Origin: Marinobacter mangrovi
Lineage (GTDB): Bacteria > Pseudomonadota > Gammaproteobacteria > Pseudomonadales > Oleiphilaceae
Assembly (NCBI RefSeq): GCF_016798325.1
Contig: NZ_JAERVO010000001.1
Coordinates: 744,001 to 808,000, forward strand
Length of the DNA: 64,000 bases
Reading direction: 5' to 3'
The stretch's first letter is position 1, and the number at the start of each line of letters is the position of its first letter. The notes beneath the pieces were generated by a model. It saw nothing but the letters and a program-made list of their open reading frames with translations, had not been told where the DNA came from and ran no database searches. The translations under genes were made by a program, and so were the position numbers. Shown here piece by piece: positions 1 to 8,523 of the stretch.

Positions 1-306
1 TTTATGGTGTATGACGACGTCGAACAGACCTGGGAGCGCCAGAAAGAGCGTCTGTTTGCGCCGCGGCAGCTCCCGGATTGGCTGGCGGTGGCCTACCACA
101 CTGAAGACGACCTGCCTAAATTGCCGGGAACGGAAGACGACGAAGACACCCCGCGGCCGGATATCGTGTTCTATTCCTCGGGCGAAACCACTCCCTTTGA
201 CATGGAGCTGGCCGTCGGCAGCGACGAAGAGCCGGTCTACCGCATCGATACCGATGGTCTGAACGGCCTCAAGTGGCATCCGCCGGGTGAGGAGGAGCCG
301 CTGTGA
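1..306 (+). CDS. gspH: Type II secretion minor pseudopilin GspH (3' part)
   Basis: The reading frame is open at the left edge of the window, so the N-terminal prepilin signal and most of the helix are missing; about 101 residues remain. The visible part is the C-terminal beta-rich GspH domain, with the typical IVFYSSGETTPF strand, and it is very acidic (DDEDT, EEE runs). GspH is a minor pseudopilin of the type II secretion pseudopilus in the inner membrane and periplasm. The stop overlaps the next start (GTGA), so translation is probably coupled to gspI. The assignment rests on this motif and on its place just before gspI, J, K, L and M. Confidence 0.88.
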   Translation, partial: FMVYDDVEQTWERQKERLFAPRQLPDWLAVAYHTEDDLPKLPGTEDDEDTPRPDIVFYSSGETTPFDMELAVGSDEEPVYRIDTDGLNGLKWHPPGEEEPL

Positions 307-692
307 CGGTGTGTTCCCCGCGCTTTCGGCAACGAGGCTTTACCCTGATCGAGGTTCTCGTCGCCGTGCTGGTCTTCGGCCTGATCGCCACTGCGGCGTC
401 TGAAGTAGCCAGCAATTATATCGGCACCTTTGAACGGGTCCGTGACCGCACCATGGCGACCTGGATTGCCGAGAATGAGGTGGCGCAGCTGCGCCTGCAA
501 TCCGATCTTCCGCAAGTGTCCGAAGAAACCGATGACCTGGACTACGCCAACCGTCACTGGCAGGTGGAAACGGTGGTCAGTGGTACCCAGGATGAAAACG
601 TGCGTCGGGTTGAAGTCACGGTCTTCCTCGCGCCGGAAGATGGTGACAAGCGACAACTGTCCAGTCTGGCGGGGTTCATTGGTGATTATTGA
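303..692 (+). CDS. gspI: Type II secretion minor pseudopilin GspI
   Basis: A 129-residue prepilin-like protein with a type III signal: RQRG at residues 9-12 before the prepilin peptidase site, then FTLIEV with the conserved Glu at +5 (residue 17) and a hydrophobic helix to about residue 35. GspI nucleates the GspI-J-K tip complex of the pseudopilus. It starts with GTG inside the gspH stop codon (GTGA overlap), and its own 3' end overlaps gspJ by 11 bases, a tightly packed operon. Length matches the family (about 120-130 residues). Confidence 0.95.
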   Translation: MTVCSPRFRQRGFTLIEVLVAVLVFGLIATAASEVASNYIGTFERVRDRTMATWIAENEVAQLRLQSDLPQVSEETDDLDYANRHWQVETVVSGTQDENVRRVEVTVFLAPEDGDKRQLSSLAGFIGDY

Positions 693-1455
693 TCGCACAC
701 CCATCCGGACCCGGCAGCGTGGCTTCACGCTGCTGGAAGTGCTGATTGCCGTTGGCATCACAGCTCTGATCGGCGTCGGTGTCTGGCAGATGATCAGTGG
801 CGTGATCCAGGCCCGTGATCGAGTCAATGCTGCCGCCGAGGAGTTTGAACAGATCCAGCGAGCCATGCTGGTCATTGAGCGCGACCTGGACCAGGTGGTT
901 AACCGGCCGATTCGCGATATCTACGGCGACGCCCGCTACGCCATGACCAGTCGCGAGGACGGGGTTGAACTGGCGTTGACCCGCCAGGGCTGGCGCAACC
1001 CCATCGGCGCCCGGCGTAGTGATCTGCAGCGGGTGAGCTACGAGTTCACCGGTGACGAGCTGCATCGGCGCTACTGGGGCACGCTGGATCTGGCGGAGGA
1101 TGCCAAGGGGCGTGATCAGCTGCTGCTTTCCAATGTCGAAGATGTCAACGTGCGTTTCCTGGACGACCAGGGCACCTGGCAGGACGAGTGGCCCACCACC
1201 GATCAGGCGGCGGCTCAAACCAGTGATTCGCCGTCGGCGCTGGCATCCGTGCCCTTGCCAAAGGGCGTGGCGATCGTGATCAAACAGTCGGATTATGGCG
1301 AGCTGCAGCGGGTTTTCGTCCTGCCCGATTTCGATCCGGAATCCGCCCAGACCACGATTACCAACGCTACGGAATCGAGCGGGGAGTCTGGCAGCGAAGA
1401 AGAGGGCAGTCAGTCCGGCTCCGACTCGGGTACGTCGGAGGGCTCGGGGTCATGA
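682..1455 (+). CDS. gspJ: Type II secretion minor pseudopilin GspJ
   Basis: I place the start at GTG 682, which gives a short leader ending in RQRG (residues 11-14) followed by FTLLEV with Glu at +5 (residue 19). The frame is open further upstream (to 430), but that segment only reads through gspI. The protein is 257 residues and carries the GspJ beta domain. The last 27 or so residues are an unusual Ser/Gly/Glu-rich, low-complexity acidic tail (ESSGESGSEEEG and onward) that is not part of the family core. The stop overlaps the gspK start (ATGA). Confidence 0.93.
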   Translation: MIIDRTPIRTRQRGFTLLEVLIAVGITALIGVGVWQMISGVIQARDRVNAAAEEFEQIQRAMLVIERDLDQVVNRPIRDIYGDARYAMTSREDGVELALTRQGWRNPIGARRSDLQRVSYEFTGDELHRRYWGTLDLAEDAKGRDQLLLSNVEDVNVRFLDDQGTWQDEWPTTDQAAAQTSDSPSALASVPLPKGVAIVIKQSDYGELQRVFVLPDFDPESAQTTITNATESSGESGSEEEGSQSGSDSGTSEGSGS

Positions 1456-2504
1456 GGAGCCCAAACGCATCGCGTGAGCAGCAGGGCGTGGCCCTGATCA
1501 TGGTACTGTTGGCCATGGCGTTGGTGGTAACGCTGGTCGCGGGCATGACCCAGTTGCAGCAACTGCGAATCTACAAGGCGAGCCACTACCTGGCCCAGAG
1601 TCAGGGCAAGAGTATCGCCTTCGGCGCGGAAGCCTTCGCGGAGCAGATCCTGTCCAAGGATTTTGAAGACGACGAGGAGGACGGCGCCCACGTCGACAGC
1701 CCCGATGAAGTCTGGGCCAAATACTCGGCCGTGCTGCCGTATGAAGAAAACGGCGTGGTCGAAGTGCAGATCAACGATCTGGGCGGGCGCATCAACCTCA
1801 ATAATCTGGTGGATGCCACCGGCGCGGTCAATGAGTTGACCCGGGACCGGTTGGCTAGACTGCTTTTGGTTCTCGATATTTCTTCGGTACACGTGGAAGC
1901 CCTGATCGACTGGATCGACGATAATGATGAAACGGTCAATGCCTACGGTGCCGAGGACGGCGTTTATCTTGGCATGGACCCACCCTACCGGGCTGCCAAC
2001 CAGCCGTTCGCCAGTGTCTCGGAATTGCGACTGATCAACGGCATGACCGAAGAGGCCTATCGTAAACTGTTGCCGTATGTGGCGGCTTTGCCGGTATCGG
2101 GCACGACAATCAATGTTAATATGGCACCAGCGCCCGTATTACAGGCGCTGAACGAAAATCTTACGGCCGCGCAGGTGGAAACGGTGGTCGAACAGCGCGA
2201 GGACGAGCCGTTTGAGACCGTCCAGGATTTCCTGGCGCTGCCGGCGTTTGCCGGACTGGGGCTGAACAGCAATGGGCTGGGGGTCAGTACGAATTTTTTT
2301 GATGTCGCCTCGCGCATCACGTTCAATGATCGGGTGTTCCGGTTGGTGACGACCATTTACCGGAACCCCCAGGGCGAGATGTTCACGGTCCGCCGGGACG
2401 AAAGCCAGACGCAGCTGATCACCAAGGAGCGCTATCAGGTTTCGGGCGACAGCCAGAGCCAGGAGGCCAGGGACGCCGCCGACGCGCTCGGCCTATCTGA
2501 CTGA
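1452..2504 (+). CDS. gspK: Type II secretion minor pseudopilin GspK
   Basis: A 350-residue protein with the GspK-type signal: EQQG then VALIMVLLAMALVVTLVA. As usual for GspK, no Glu occurs at +5, which lets it cap the pseudopilus tip. The large alpha-helical domain follows, with the family segment NDLGGRINLNNLVD near residue 115 and a helix-hairpin-helix-like repeat (LIDWIDDNDE; the AAQVETVVEQRE region). The start is fixed by the ATGA overlap with gspJ. A gap of 53 bases separates it from gspL. Confidence 0.95.
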   Translation: MRSPNASREQQGVALIMVLLAMALVVTLVAGMTQLQQLRIYKASHYLAQSQGKSIAFGAEAFAEQILSKDFEDDEEDGAHVDSPDEVWAKYSAVLPYEENGVVEVQINDLGGRINLNNLVDATGAVNELTRDRLARLLLVLDISSVHVEALIDWIDDNDETVNAYGAEDGVYLGMDPPYRAANQPFASVSELRLINGMTEEAYRKLLPYVAALPVSGTTINVNMAPAPVLQALNENLTAAQVETVVEQREDEPFETVQDFLALPAFAGLGLNSNGLGVSTNFFDVASRITFNDRVFRLVTTIYRNPQGEMFTVRRDESQTQLITKERYQVSGDSQSQEARDAADALGLSD

Positions 2505-2557
2505 GTCAGGCGTCTACGGCCAGCCGCTTCCGGAAAACAACAAGGAACTACGGATTC

Positions 2558-3865
2558 ATGTCATATCGACTCTACGTTCAACCGGCTGCGCCCTTCAGTG
2601 CGTTGCATGGCGATATGGACGGCCAGCGCTTCGACTGGGCGCTGATCGATGCCAGCGGCGTGTTCCAGGCCAGCGGCCAGGATGACGACCGGTCGGTGAT
2701 CGAGCAGACCCTGACCCAGAATGATCTTGAACACGTGCTGCTGGTGGGCCTGCTGCCGGGGGACGACGTGCTGTTCTGTTTTGCCGAGATACCGGCCAAA
2801 CAGGCCCGCTATGTCCGTCAGGCATTGCCGTTTGCCGTGGAAGAGCAGATCGCCCAGGACATCGATTCGGTCCATCTGGCTCTGGGCAAACGCAGCGAAG
2901 AGGGCTTCCGGGTCGCGGCCATCGACCAGCAGCGCATGGCGATCTGGCACGAACTGTTCGATGCCTTCCAGGGTGCGGATCTGGAGGCGCTGTATCCGGA
3001 TGCAGCGCTGCTGCCGGTGAGCGAATCCCGCTGGTGCATCTGCCTTGCGGGCGAGGACACATTGGTGGCCGGCTCCCGGGGCGAATGGTTCCGCATGAAG
3101 ACCGAGAACCTGAGTATCTTCTCCTATACCCTGGCTCAGCCAGACAAAGACGAGGTGGTCGCGGAGATCCCGGTGACCCTCTATGGCCGCCAAGAAGACC
3201 TCGAACGCTACGCCGACAACATCCGACCCATCGAAACCGAAGATCGGCTGCGCGTCACCCGTGAAGTGCTGCAGATGACACCGCTGGAGTTACTGGCCCA
3301 CGCTCAGCACAACGCGCTTTGCGAGCCCATCAATCTGTGTCAGGGCACCTTCGAGAACGCCGACAAGAGCGGTGGCGTCTGGCGCGTCTGGCGTCCGGCG
3401 GCCATCGTCGCCGGGCTATGGCTGGCGCTGCAGGTGGGCGTCGAACTGGGCCTGGGCTATTACCATCACCAGCAGGCCGCCGAACTCGAGAACCAGGCCA
3501 TGTCGCTCTACCATGAGGTGTTTCCGCAGGACACCCGCGCGACGGCCGCCAATGTGCGTCGCGTATTGGAAGGTCGCCTTCGGGTCGCTCGTCAGCAGGG
3601 CCCGCGGGCGGATTTCCTGTCCTTGATGGCGCAGGCGGGTGCCGAATACGACAAGCTGGGCGGTGGCCAGAACCTGCAGTTCGATTCGGTCAATTACAGC
3701 CGCCAGCGGGGCGAGCTGGTGGTCGAGCTGCGTGCCGACAATTACGACCGCCTGAGCGCGTTGCGCAGCGCCATTGGCGACCGTGGGCTCGAAGCCCGGA
3801 TCGGCTCGGTGGTGAACGATAGCAGCGGCGCCCGCGCGCGCCTGACCGTCAGCGGAGGGTCCTGA
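2558..3865 (+). CDS. gspL: Type II secretion inner-membrane protein GspL
   Basis: A 435-residue GspL. A cytoplasmic actin-like domain (about residues 1-260) normally binds the secretion ATPase GspE. A single membrane segment follows at about 275-297 (WRPAAIVAGLWLALQVG), then a periplasmic ferredoxin-like domain. The length is typical of the family. It ends one base before the gspM start. Product and order (K-L-M) agree with a canonical gsp operon. Confidence 0.93.
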   Translation: MSYRLYVQPAAPFSALHGDMDGQRFDWALIDASGVFQASGQDDDRSVIEQTLTQNDLEHVLLVGLLPGDDVLFCFAEIPAKQARYVRQALPFAVEEQIAQDIDSVHLALGKRSEEGFRVAAIDQQRMAIWHELFDAFQGADLEALYPDAALLPVSESRWCICLAGEDTLVAGSRGEWFRMKTENLSIFSYTLAQPDKDEVVAEIPVTLYGRQEDLERYADNIRPIETEDRLRVTREVLQMTPLELLAHAQHNALCEPINLCQGTFENADKSGGVWRVWRPAAIVAGLWLALQVGVELGLGYYHHQQAAELENQAMSLYHEVFPQDTRATAANVRRVLEGRLRVARQQGPRADFLSLMAQAGAEYDKLGGGQNLQFDSVNYSRQRGELVVELRADNYDRLSALRSAIGDRGLEARIGSVVNDSSGARARLTVSGGS

Positions 3866-3866
3866 C

Positions 3867-4391
3867 ATGTTGAATCAGCTCAAGAAAAATCCCTCCGTGC
3901 AGAAATTGATCACCCAGTACGATCATCTGCCCCGGCGTGATCAGATGGCTCTCCAGATCCTGATGGTTGCAGTTGCGCTGTTTCTGATCTATTTCCTTAT
4001 CTGGCGGCCGGCGGCGGCCTATCACGATGATGCGCTGTCCGAACGCCAGTCCGCTGCGGATCTGCTGGCCTGGATGCAACAGAATGAAGACGAGGTCCGG
4101 GGCATGGCAGCGGCTGGTGAACGGCCGGCGGGAGCCACTCAGATCACGGACGTGCGCTCGTTGATGTCCACCGTCACGGCCAGCGCGGGAAAAGCCGGTC
4201 TCTCCCTGCAGCGCTTTGAACCCAGTGGTGAAGACGGCATGCGGGTGTGGCTGGAAGACGCGCCGTTCAACCAGGTCTCGAGTTGGCTTGAGCAGCTGAC
4301 CCGTGAGCACGGCATCGTCATCGATCAGGCGGCGATCGACCGGGAGGACAAGCCGGGTATCGTCAGCGTCCGGCTTTCGTTCGAAATCTGA
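3867..4391 (+). CDS. gspM: Type II secretion inner-membrane protein GspM
   Basis: A 174-residue bitopic protein with a short cytoplasmic N-terminus, one membrane helix at about residues 27-46 (MALQILMVAVALFLIYFLIW), and a periplasmic coiled-coil plus ferredoxin-like domain that pairs with GspL. A strong ribosome site (GGAGGG, about 3854-3859) precedes the ATG. GspN does not follow, so the operon appears to end here; gspN is absent from many systems. Confidence 0.93.
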   Translation: MLNQLKKNPSVQKLITQYDHLPRRDQMALQILMVAVALFLIYFLIWRPAAAYHDDALSERQSAADLLAWMQQNEDEVRGMAAAGERPAGATQITDVRSLMSTVTASAGKAGLSLQRFEPSGEDGMRVWLEDAPFNQVSSWLEQLTREHGIVIDQAAIDREDKPGIVSVRLSFEI

Positions 4392-4444
4392 TCCGGGTGA
4401 TCGCGTCGCCCGGTGTGATGCACCACACAGGGGCGAGGTGAACC

Positions 4445-5101
4445 ATGGAGACAGCCACCGCAAGCGAGATGGATCCCCGGGCCGAGCCGACCGTCGTGCG
4501 GCTGGACCGGACCGCGGTTAATGAAGCCCGATCCATTCTCAATAAGGCCTACCGGCACGAACCCACGTTTCACTATCTGTTCGACGAGCGTAAACCGGGC
4601 TACGACCGGCGAGTCAGGGCCACGGTGCGGGAACTGATCGACCTCTACTTCGAGAAGGATCAGGACGCCATCGGACTGATGACGGACGACACCCTGGTGG
4701 CGGTGGCTTTCCTGGGCGACCCGGAAATGCGCCTGGACCTGACCCGCCAGTTATCCTGGCGCCTGCGGATGATGCTGACCGCAGGCTTCGCCTCGACCCG
4801 TCGCTACATCGATTACCACGAACAGATTCGCGCCTGTCTGCCCGGCGAGCAGATACATCAATTGCCGCTGATGGGCGTGCATCCCCAATATCAGAATCGT
4901 GGTTATGGACGTCTTCTATTGGAGGCGGTAGAACGATTGTGTGAGGATAATCCCCGCGGCCAGGGGCTGGTGCTCGACACGGGCAATAGCCGGTATCTGC
5001 CGTTCTACGAGTCCCTGGGTTTTCGCAACCTGGGCGAAGTCCGGATGGGCGACCTGACGGAGTATGTCCTATACCGGGACGTTCGCCGGAAAGCATACTG
5101 A
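4445..5101 (+). CDS. GNAT-family N-acetyltransferase
   Basis: A 218-residue GNAT protein. The acetyl-CoA binding motif is visible at about residues 140-160 (GVHPQYQNRGYGRLLLEAVE, with the Q/RxxGxG signature). The start ATG has a GAGGTG ribosome site 5 bases upstream. An insertion before the core (residues 95-130) resembles uncharacterised GNATs of about 200-220 residues. The substrate cannot be told from sequence. It lies 53 bases after gspM and 23 bases before glutathione reductase, so it may be transcribed with either; no functional link to secretion is implied. Confidence 0.85.
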   Translation: METATASEMDPRAEPTVVRLDRTAVNEARSILNKAYRHEPTFHYLFDERKPGYDRRVRATVRELIDLYFEKDQDAIGLMTDDTLVAVAFLGDPEMRLDLTRQLSWRLRMMLTAGFASTRRYIDYHEQIRACLPGEQIHQLPLMGVHPQYQNRGYGRLLLEAVERLCEDNPRGQGLVLDTGNSRYLPFYESLGFRNLGEVRMGDLTEYVLYRDVRRKAY

Positions 5102-5124
5102 ACATCGACAGTCGAGGAGTCATT

Positions 5125-6495
5125 GTGTCGGAGCATTATGAGTTTGATCTGGTGGTCATCGGAGCCGGATCCGGCGGTGTCCGTCTGGCCCGTATGTCCG
5201 CCCAGCGCGGCGCTCGTGTCGCCATCGTCGAATCCCGCTATCTGGGAGGGACCTGCGTCAACGTGGGCTGTGTTCCCAAGAAACTCTTCGTCTACGGCTC
5301 CCACGTCGGTGAAGACATGGCCGATGCGGCCGGTTACGGCTGGACCATTCCCGAGGATCAGGTCAAATTCGACTGGCCAACCCTGGTGGCCAACAAGAAT
5401 GCCGAGATTCACCGGCTGAACGGCATCTACCAACGGTTGCTGGAAAATGCCGGCGTGACCATCATCAACGGCAGTGCGCGCTTTGAGGATGCCCATACCC
5501 TTTCAGTCGGCGATCGCCGCATCCACGCCAGGCACATCACCGTTGCGACCGGCAGCTGGCCGGTCGTGCCGGACATTCCCGGCAAGGAACACGTGGTGAC
5601 TTCCAATGACATGTTCTACCTGCCGCAGCTACCCGGCGAGGCGGTGATCTGGGGCGGCGGCTACATCGCCGTCGAGTTCGCCGGCATTCTTGCCGGACTG
5701 GGCGTCAAGACCACGCTGCTGTATCGGGGGAACCTGTTCCTGCGCGGGTTCGATGACGACATTCGCGAGTTCACCGCAGCCGAGTTGCGCAAGAAAGGCA
5801 TCGATGTGCGTTTCGGCGTGAACATCGATGCGGTGACGCCGGAAGGGGCTCACTATCGTCTGGACCTGAGTGATGGTTCCCGCCTGAATACCGGGCTGGT
5901 CATGGCCGCGACCGGGCGCCGGGCGCTGGTCGATGGACTGGGGCTGGACGCACTGGGCGTGCAGCTGACCGACTCCGGACACATCGACGTCGACGAGCAT
6001 TTCCAGACCGCCGTGCCGTCTGTCACGGCACTGGGCGACGTCATCGGAACGCCGCAGCTGACGCCGGTGGCCATCGGCCAGGGCATGGTGCTGTCCCGCA
6101 GGCTGTTCGGGGACGGCGAGGGTACGATGGACTATTCGGCCATCCCGACGGCGGTTTTCTGCCAGCCCAATATCGGCACGGTGGGCCCTACCGAATCCGA
6201 AGCCCGGGAGCAGTATGGCCGCCTGCGAATCTACCGCACGGAATTCCGGCCCATGAAGCACACGCTGTCCGGCCGCGATGAGCGTTGCCTGATGAAACTG
6301 ATTGTCGACGATGCGTCGGACCGGGTCGTCGCGGCCCACATGGTCGGCCCCGAGGCCGGTGAAATGCTGCAGGGGATTGCGGTGGCCATCAAGGCCGGAG
6401 CGACCAAGGCGGTGTTCGACAGTACCGTGGGCATTCATCCCACGTCGGCGGAAGAGTTCGTCACCATGCGCGAGCCGGAACGCATCGTCGGATAG
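5125..6495 (+). CDS. gor: Glutathione-disulfide reductase
   Basis: A 456-residue flavoprotein disulfide reductase. It has an N-terminal FAD dinucleotide fold (GAGSGG, residues 13-18), the redox-active pair C44 and C49 in GGTCVNVGCVPKK, an NADPH fold (GGGYIAVEFAG) followed by the Arg-containing YRG...LRGF segment typical of NADPH-using glutathione reductases, and the C-terminal HPTSAEEF motif (H438/E443) of the dimer active site. It reduces glutathione disulfide in the cytosol. The start is GTG 5125, preceded by GAGGAG. The related trypanothione, mercuric and lipoamide reductases fit less well. Confidence 0.93.
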   Translation: MSEHYEFDLVVIGAGSGGVRLARMSAQRGARVAIVESRYLGGTCVNVGCVPKKLFVYGSHVGEDMADAAGYGWTIPEDQVKFDWPTLVANKNAEIHRLNGIYQRLLENAGVTIINGSARFEDAHTLSVGDRRIHARHITVATGSWPVVPDIPGKEHVVTSNDMFYLPQLPGEAVIWGGGYIAVEFAGILAGLGVKTTLLYRGNLFLRGFDDDIREFTAAELRKKGIDVRFGVNIDAVTPEGAHYRLDLSDGSRLNTGLVMAATGRRALVDGLGLDALGVQLTDSGHIDVDEHFQTAVPSVTALGDVIGTPQLTPVAIGQGMVLSRRLFGDGEGTMDYSAIPTAVFCQPNIGTVGPTESEAREQYGRLRIYRTEFRPMKHTLSGRDERCLMKLIVDDASDRVVAAHMVGPEAGEMLQGIAVAIKAGATKAVFDSTVGIHPTSAEEFVTMREPERIVG

Positions 6496-6510
6496 AGCGG
6501 TTTGACAGAC

Positions 6511-6545
6511 CCGGTGCCGGCCAGCTTATGGCAGATCGGCACCGG
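6511..6545. terminator. Inverted repeat between convergent gor and kinase genes
   Basis: CCGGTGCCG (6511-6519) pairs with CGGCACCGG (6537-6545) across a 17-base loop. It lies where gor (plus) and the hybrid kinase (minus) end head to head and includes the kinase stop codon. There is no T-run on either side, so this is at best a weak bidirectional terminator. Confidence 0.3.
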
Positions 6546-8523
6546 TTTCCGGCAAACGGATCCAGCGATTGATCACATTGCGCAGTTTCTCCTTGCGGAC
6601 CGGTTTGGCGAGATAGTCGTTCATACCGGCCGTATGGCAGGCCCGGTCGGTTCCGGGCAGGGCGTCCGCCGTCAGGGCGATGATCGGCAACGGATCGTGC
6701 CCGTGGGCCGTTTCCCAGGCCCGGATGCAGCGGGTGGCTTCATAACCGTCCATCACCGGCATCTGGCAATCCATCAGGATGATGTCGTAGGTGTGGTTAC
6801 TCTCGGTCACCAGTTTGACCGCAACTTCGCCATTTTCAGCGCTGATGGTTTCAAAGCCAAATCGACGGAGAAGGGCGCAGGCCACCCGCTGATTGACCTC
6901 ATTGTCTTCCACCACCAACGCCAGCGGCGCGTTCTGGCCCGGACGAACCGGCTCGACCGGCGTTTCTGGCGGGGTTGGGTTGATGGTCCGGCTGGCCGCC
7001 GGATAGTCCGTTGAACTCTCCAGTTCCGCGGCCCCGGCGCATTCGAACGGCAGCTCGAAATAGAATGCCGAGCCAGAGCCCAGGCTCGAATCCACCCGGA
7101 TGTGCCCACCCATCAGTTCAATCAGGCGCTGTGTCAGCGCGAGGCCCATCCCGGTTCCGCCATAGCGGCGGGACGCGGAACTGTCCACCTGCTCGAAACT
7201 GTTGAAAATACCGGTCAGGTACTCGGAAGGAATCCCGGAACCGGAATCCCGCACCTCACAGCTCAGGTAGATGGAGTTGCCCTCCATGACCAGCCATTCG
7301 CTGCGCACGCCCACGTGCCCCTGCTCGGTAAACTTGATGGCGTTTTCCAGCAAGCCAGCGAGAACCTGCCGCAGCCGCCCGGAATCGCCGCGCACACGAG
7401 GGTGTTCCGGCCAGTCTCCGATAAACCGCAAGTCCAGTTCCAGACCTTTGCTTTCGCAGTCATGGCGGTGCGTGGCAACGCAGTTCTCGATCAGTTGACG
7501 CAGGTTAAAGCTGCGGTGCTCGAGGGTCAGGGTGCCGCGTTCCACCCGGGAATAATCCAGGATATCGCTGATAACGGTCAGTAGGTCTTCCGTGGCTCGC
7601 CGCGCGGTCTGCATATAGTCCTTCTGGCGCTCGGTCATGGGTTCCTCGGCCACCAGTTCCAGCATGCCCAGGACCCCGTTCAGCGGTGTGCGCAGCTCGT
7701 GGCTCATCATTGCCAGGAACTCGGACTTGGCGTGACTGGCCGATTCTGCCCGTTCACGGGCCTGCTCGGAGGCTTTCAGTGTCTTTTCCCGGGACGAGCG
7801 CAGATGTTCCAGATGATAGGCCAGGGCACTGAGATTCTGCTCCAGGTCCTGTATTTCGCGGGCGGCGTGAGAGGAGCGGTCGGGCTGCTCGTAGTGCCCG
7901 TCCATTAGCTTTTTGACGTTGCCGCTGAGGTTCTGGATCGGCCGGGAAATGCGATGGGCGATCTGATTGATGATCAGCAGTGTGACGATCAGGACCGAGA
8001 CCGCCACGGCGAAGGACGTGAAAATGATTTCCTGGCGTTGGGCCGTCAGTCGCGAGCCGGATACGGCGACGGACACCGACCCCACCCGCAGCGCGCCGGA
8101 ATTGCTGGAAAGCCCGGGTTCGAACCAGTCCAGGTCGCTTTCGCTGTCCAATTCCAGGGGCTGTTGCAGGATGTCAGCGTTGAAGACGAAGAAGTCACCG
8201 CTGTCGGGGAACACGCCTTGACCGGTCTCCAGGCCGACGACGGTGTCACCGATGTCCCGCACGCGGATCCAGGCAACGTCACTGCGGCGCAGGGTCCGTT
8301 CCAGAATTTGCTGCAACGCTTTGTGGTTACCGGAGACGACGGCGTACTCCACCGCCGGCGCCAGGTTGTCGGCGATGACCTGGGTCGAGCGGAACAGGTC
8401 CCGACGGACGTCCTCCAGGCGTACCGACGTGAAGAAAATCAGCAGCACAAGGAACATGAGTATTGCCGGTACGGTACCCAGCAACAGTAATTGGCGATTC
8501 AGCGGGCGTTGCCGGCTACTCAT
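6526..8523 (-). CDS. Hybrid sensor histidine kinase with C-terminal receiver
   Basis: A 665-residue hybrid kinase. Order: membrane helix 1 (about 11-32), periplasmic sensor region (33-165), helix 2 (about 166-186), HAMP (about 190-245), dimerisation/phosphoacceptor domain with H275 in MMSHELRTPLNG, ATPase domain with N box LLENAIKF (391-398), DSGSG and GTGMGLAL, and a receiver domain (about 533-655) with acceptor D585 in LMDCQMPVMDG. There is no HPt domain and no separate response regulator gene nearby, so its output partner is elsewhere. Its start overlaps the 3' end of the upstream binding-protein gene by 8 bases, indicating co-translation and a shared signal. Confidence 0.92.
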   Translation of the reverse strand: MSSRQRPLNRQLLLLGTVPAILMFLVLLIFFTSVRLEDVRRDLFRSTQVIADNLAPAVEYAVVSGNHKALQQILERTLRRSDVAWIRVRDIGDTVVGLETGQGVFPDSGDFFVFNADILQQPLELDSESDLDWFEPGLSSNSGALRVGSVSVAVSGSRLTAQRQEIIFTSFAVAVSVLIVTLLIINQIAHRISRPIQNLSGNVKKLMDGHYEQPDRSSHAAREIQDLEQNLSALAYHLEHLRSSREKTLKASEQARERAESASHAKSEFLAMMSHELRTPLNGVLGMLELVAEEPMTERQKDYMQTARRATEDLLTVISDILDYSRVERGTLTLEHRSFNLRQLIENCVATHRHDCESKGLELDLRFIGDWPEHPRVRGDSGRLRQVLAGLLENAIKFTEQGHVGVRSEWLVMEGNSIYLSCEVRDSGSGIPSEYLTGIFNSFEQVDSSASRRYGGTGMGLALTQRLIELMGGHIRVDSSLGSGSAFYFELPFECAGAAELESSTDYPAASRTINPTPPETPVEPVRPGQNAPLALVVEDNEVNQRVACALLRRFGFETISAENGEVAVKLVTESNHTYDIILMDCQMPVMDGYEATRCIRAWETAHGHDPLPIIALTADALPGTDRACHTAGMNDYLAKPVRKEKLRNVINRWIRLPETGADLP

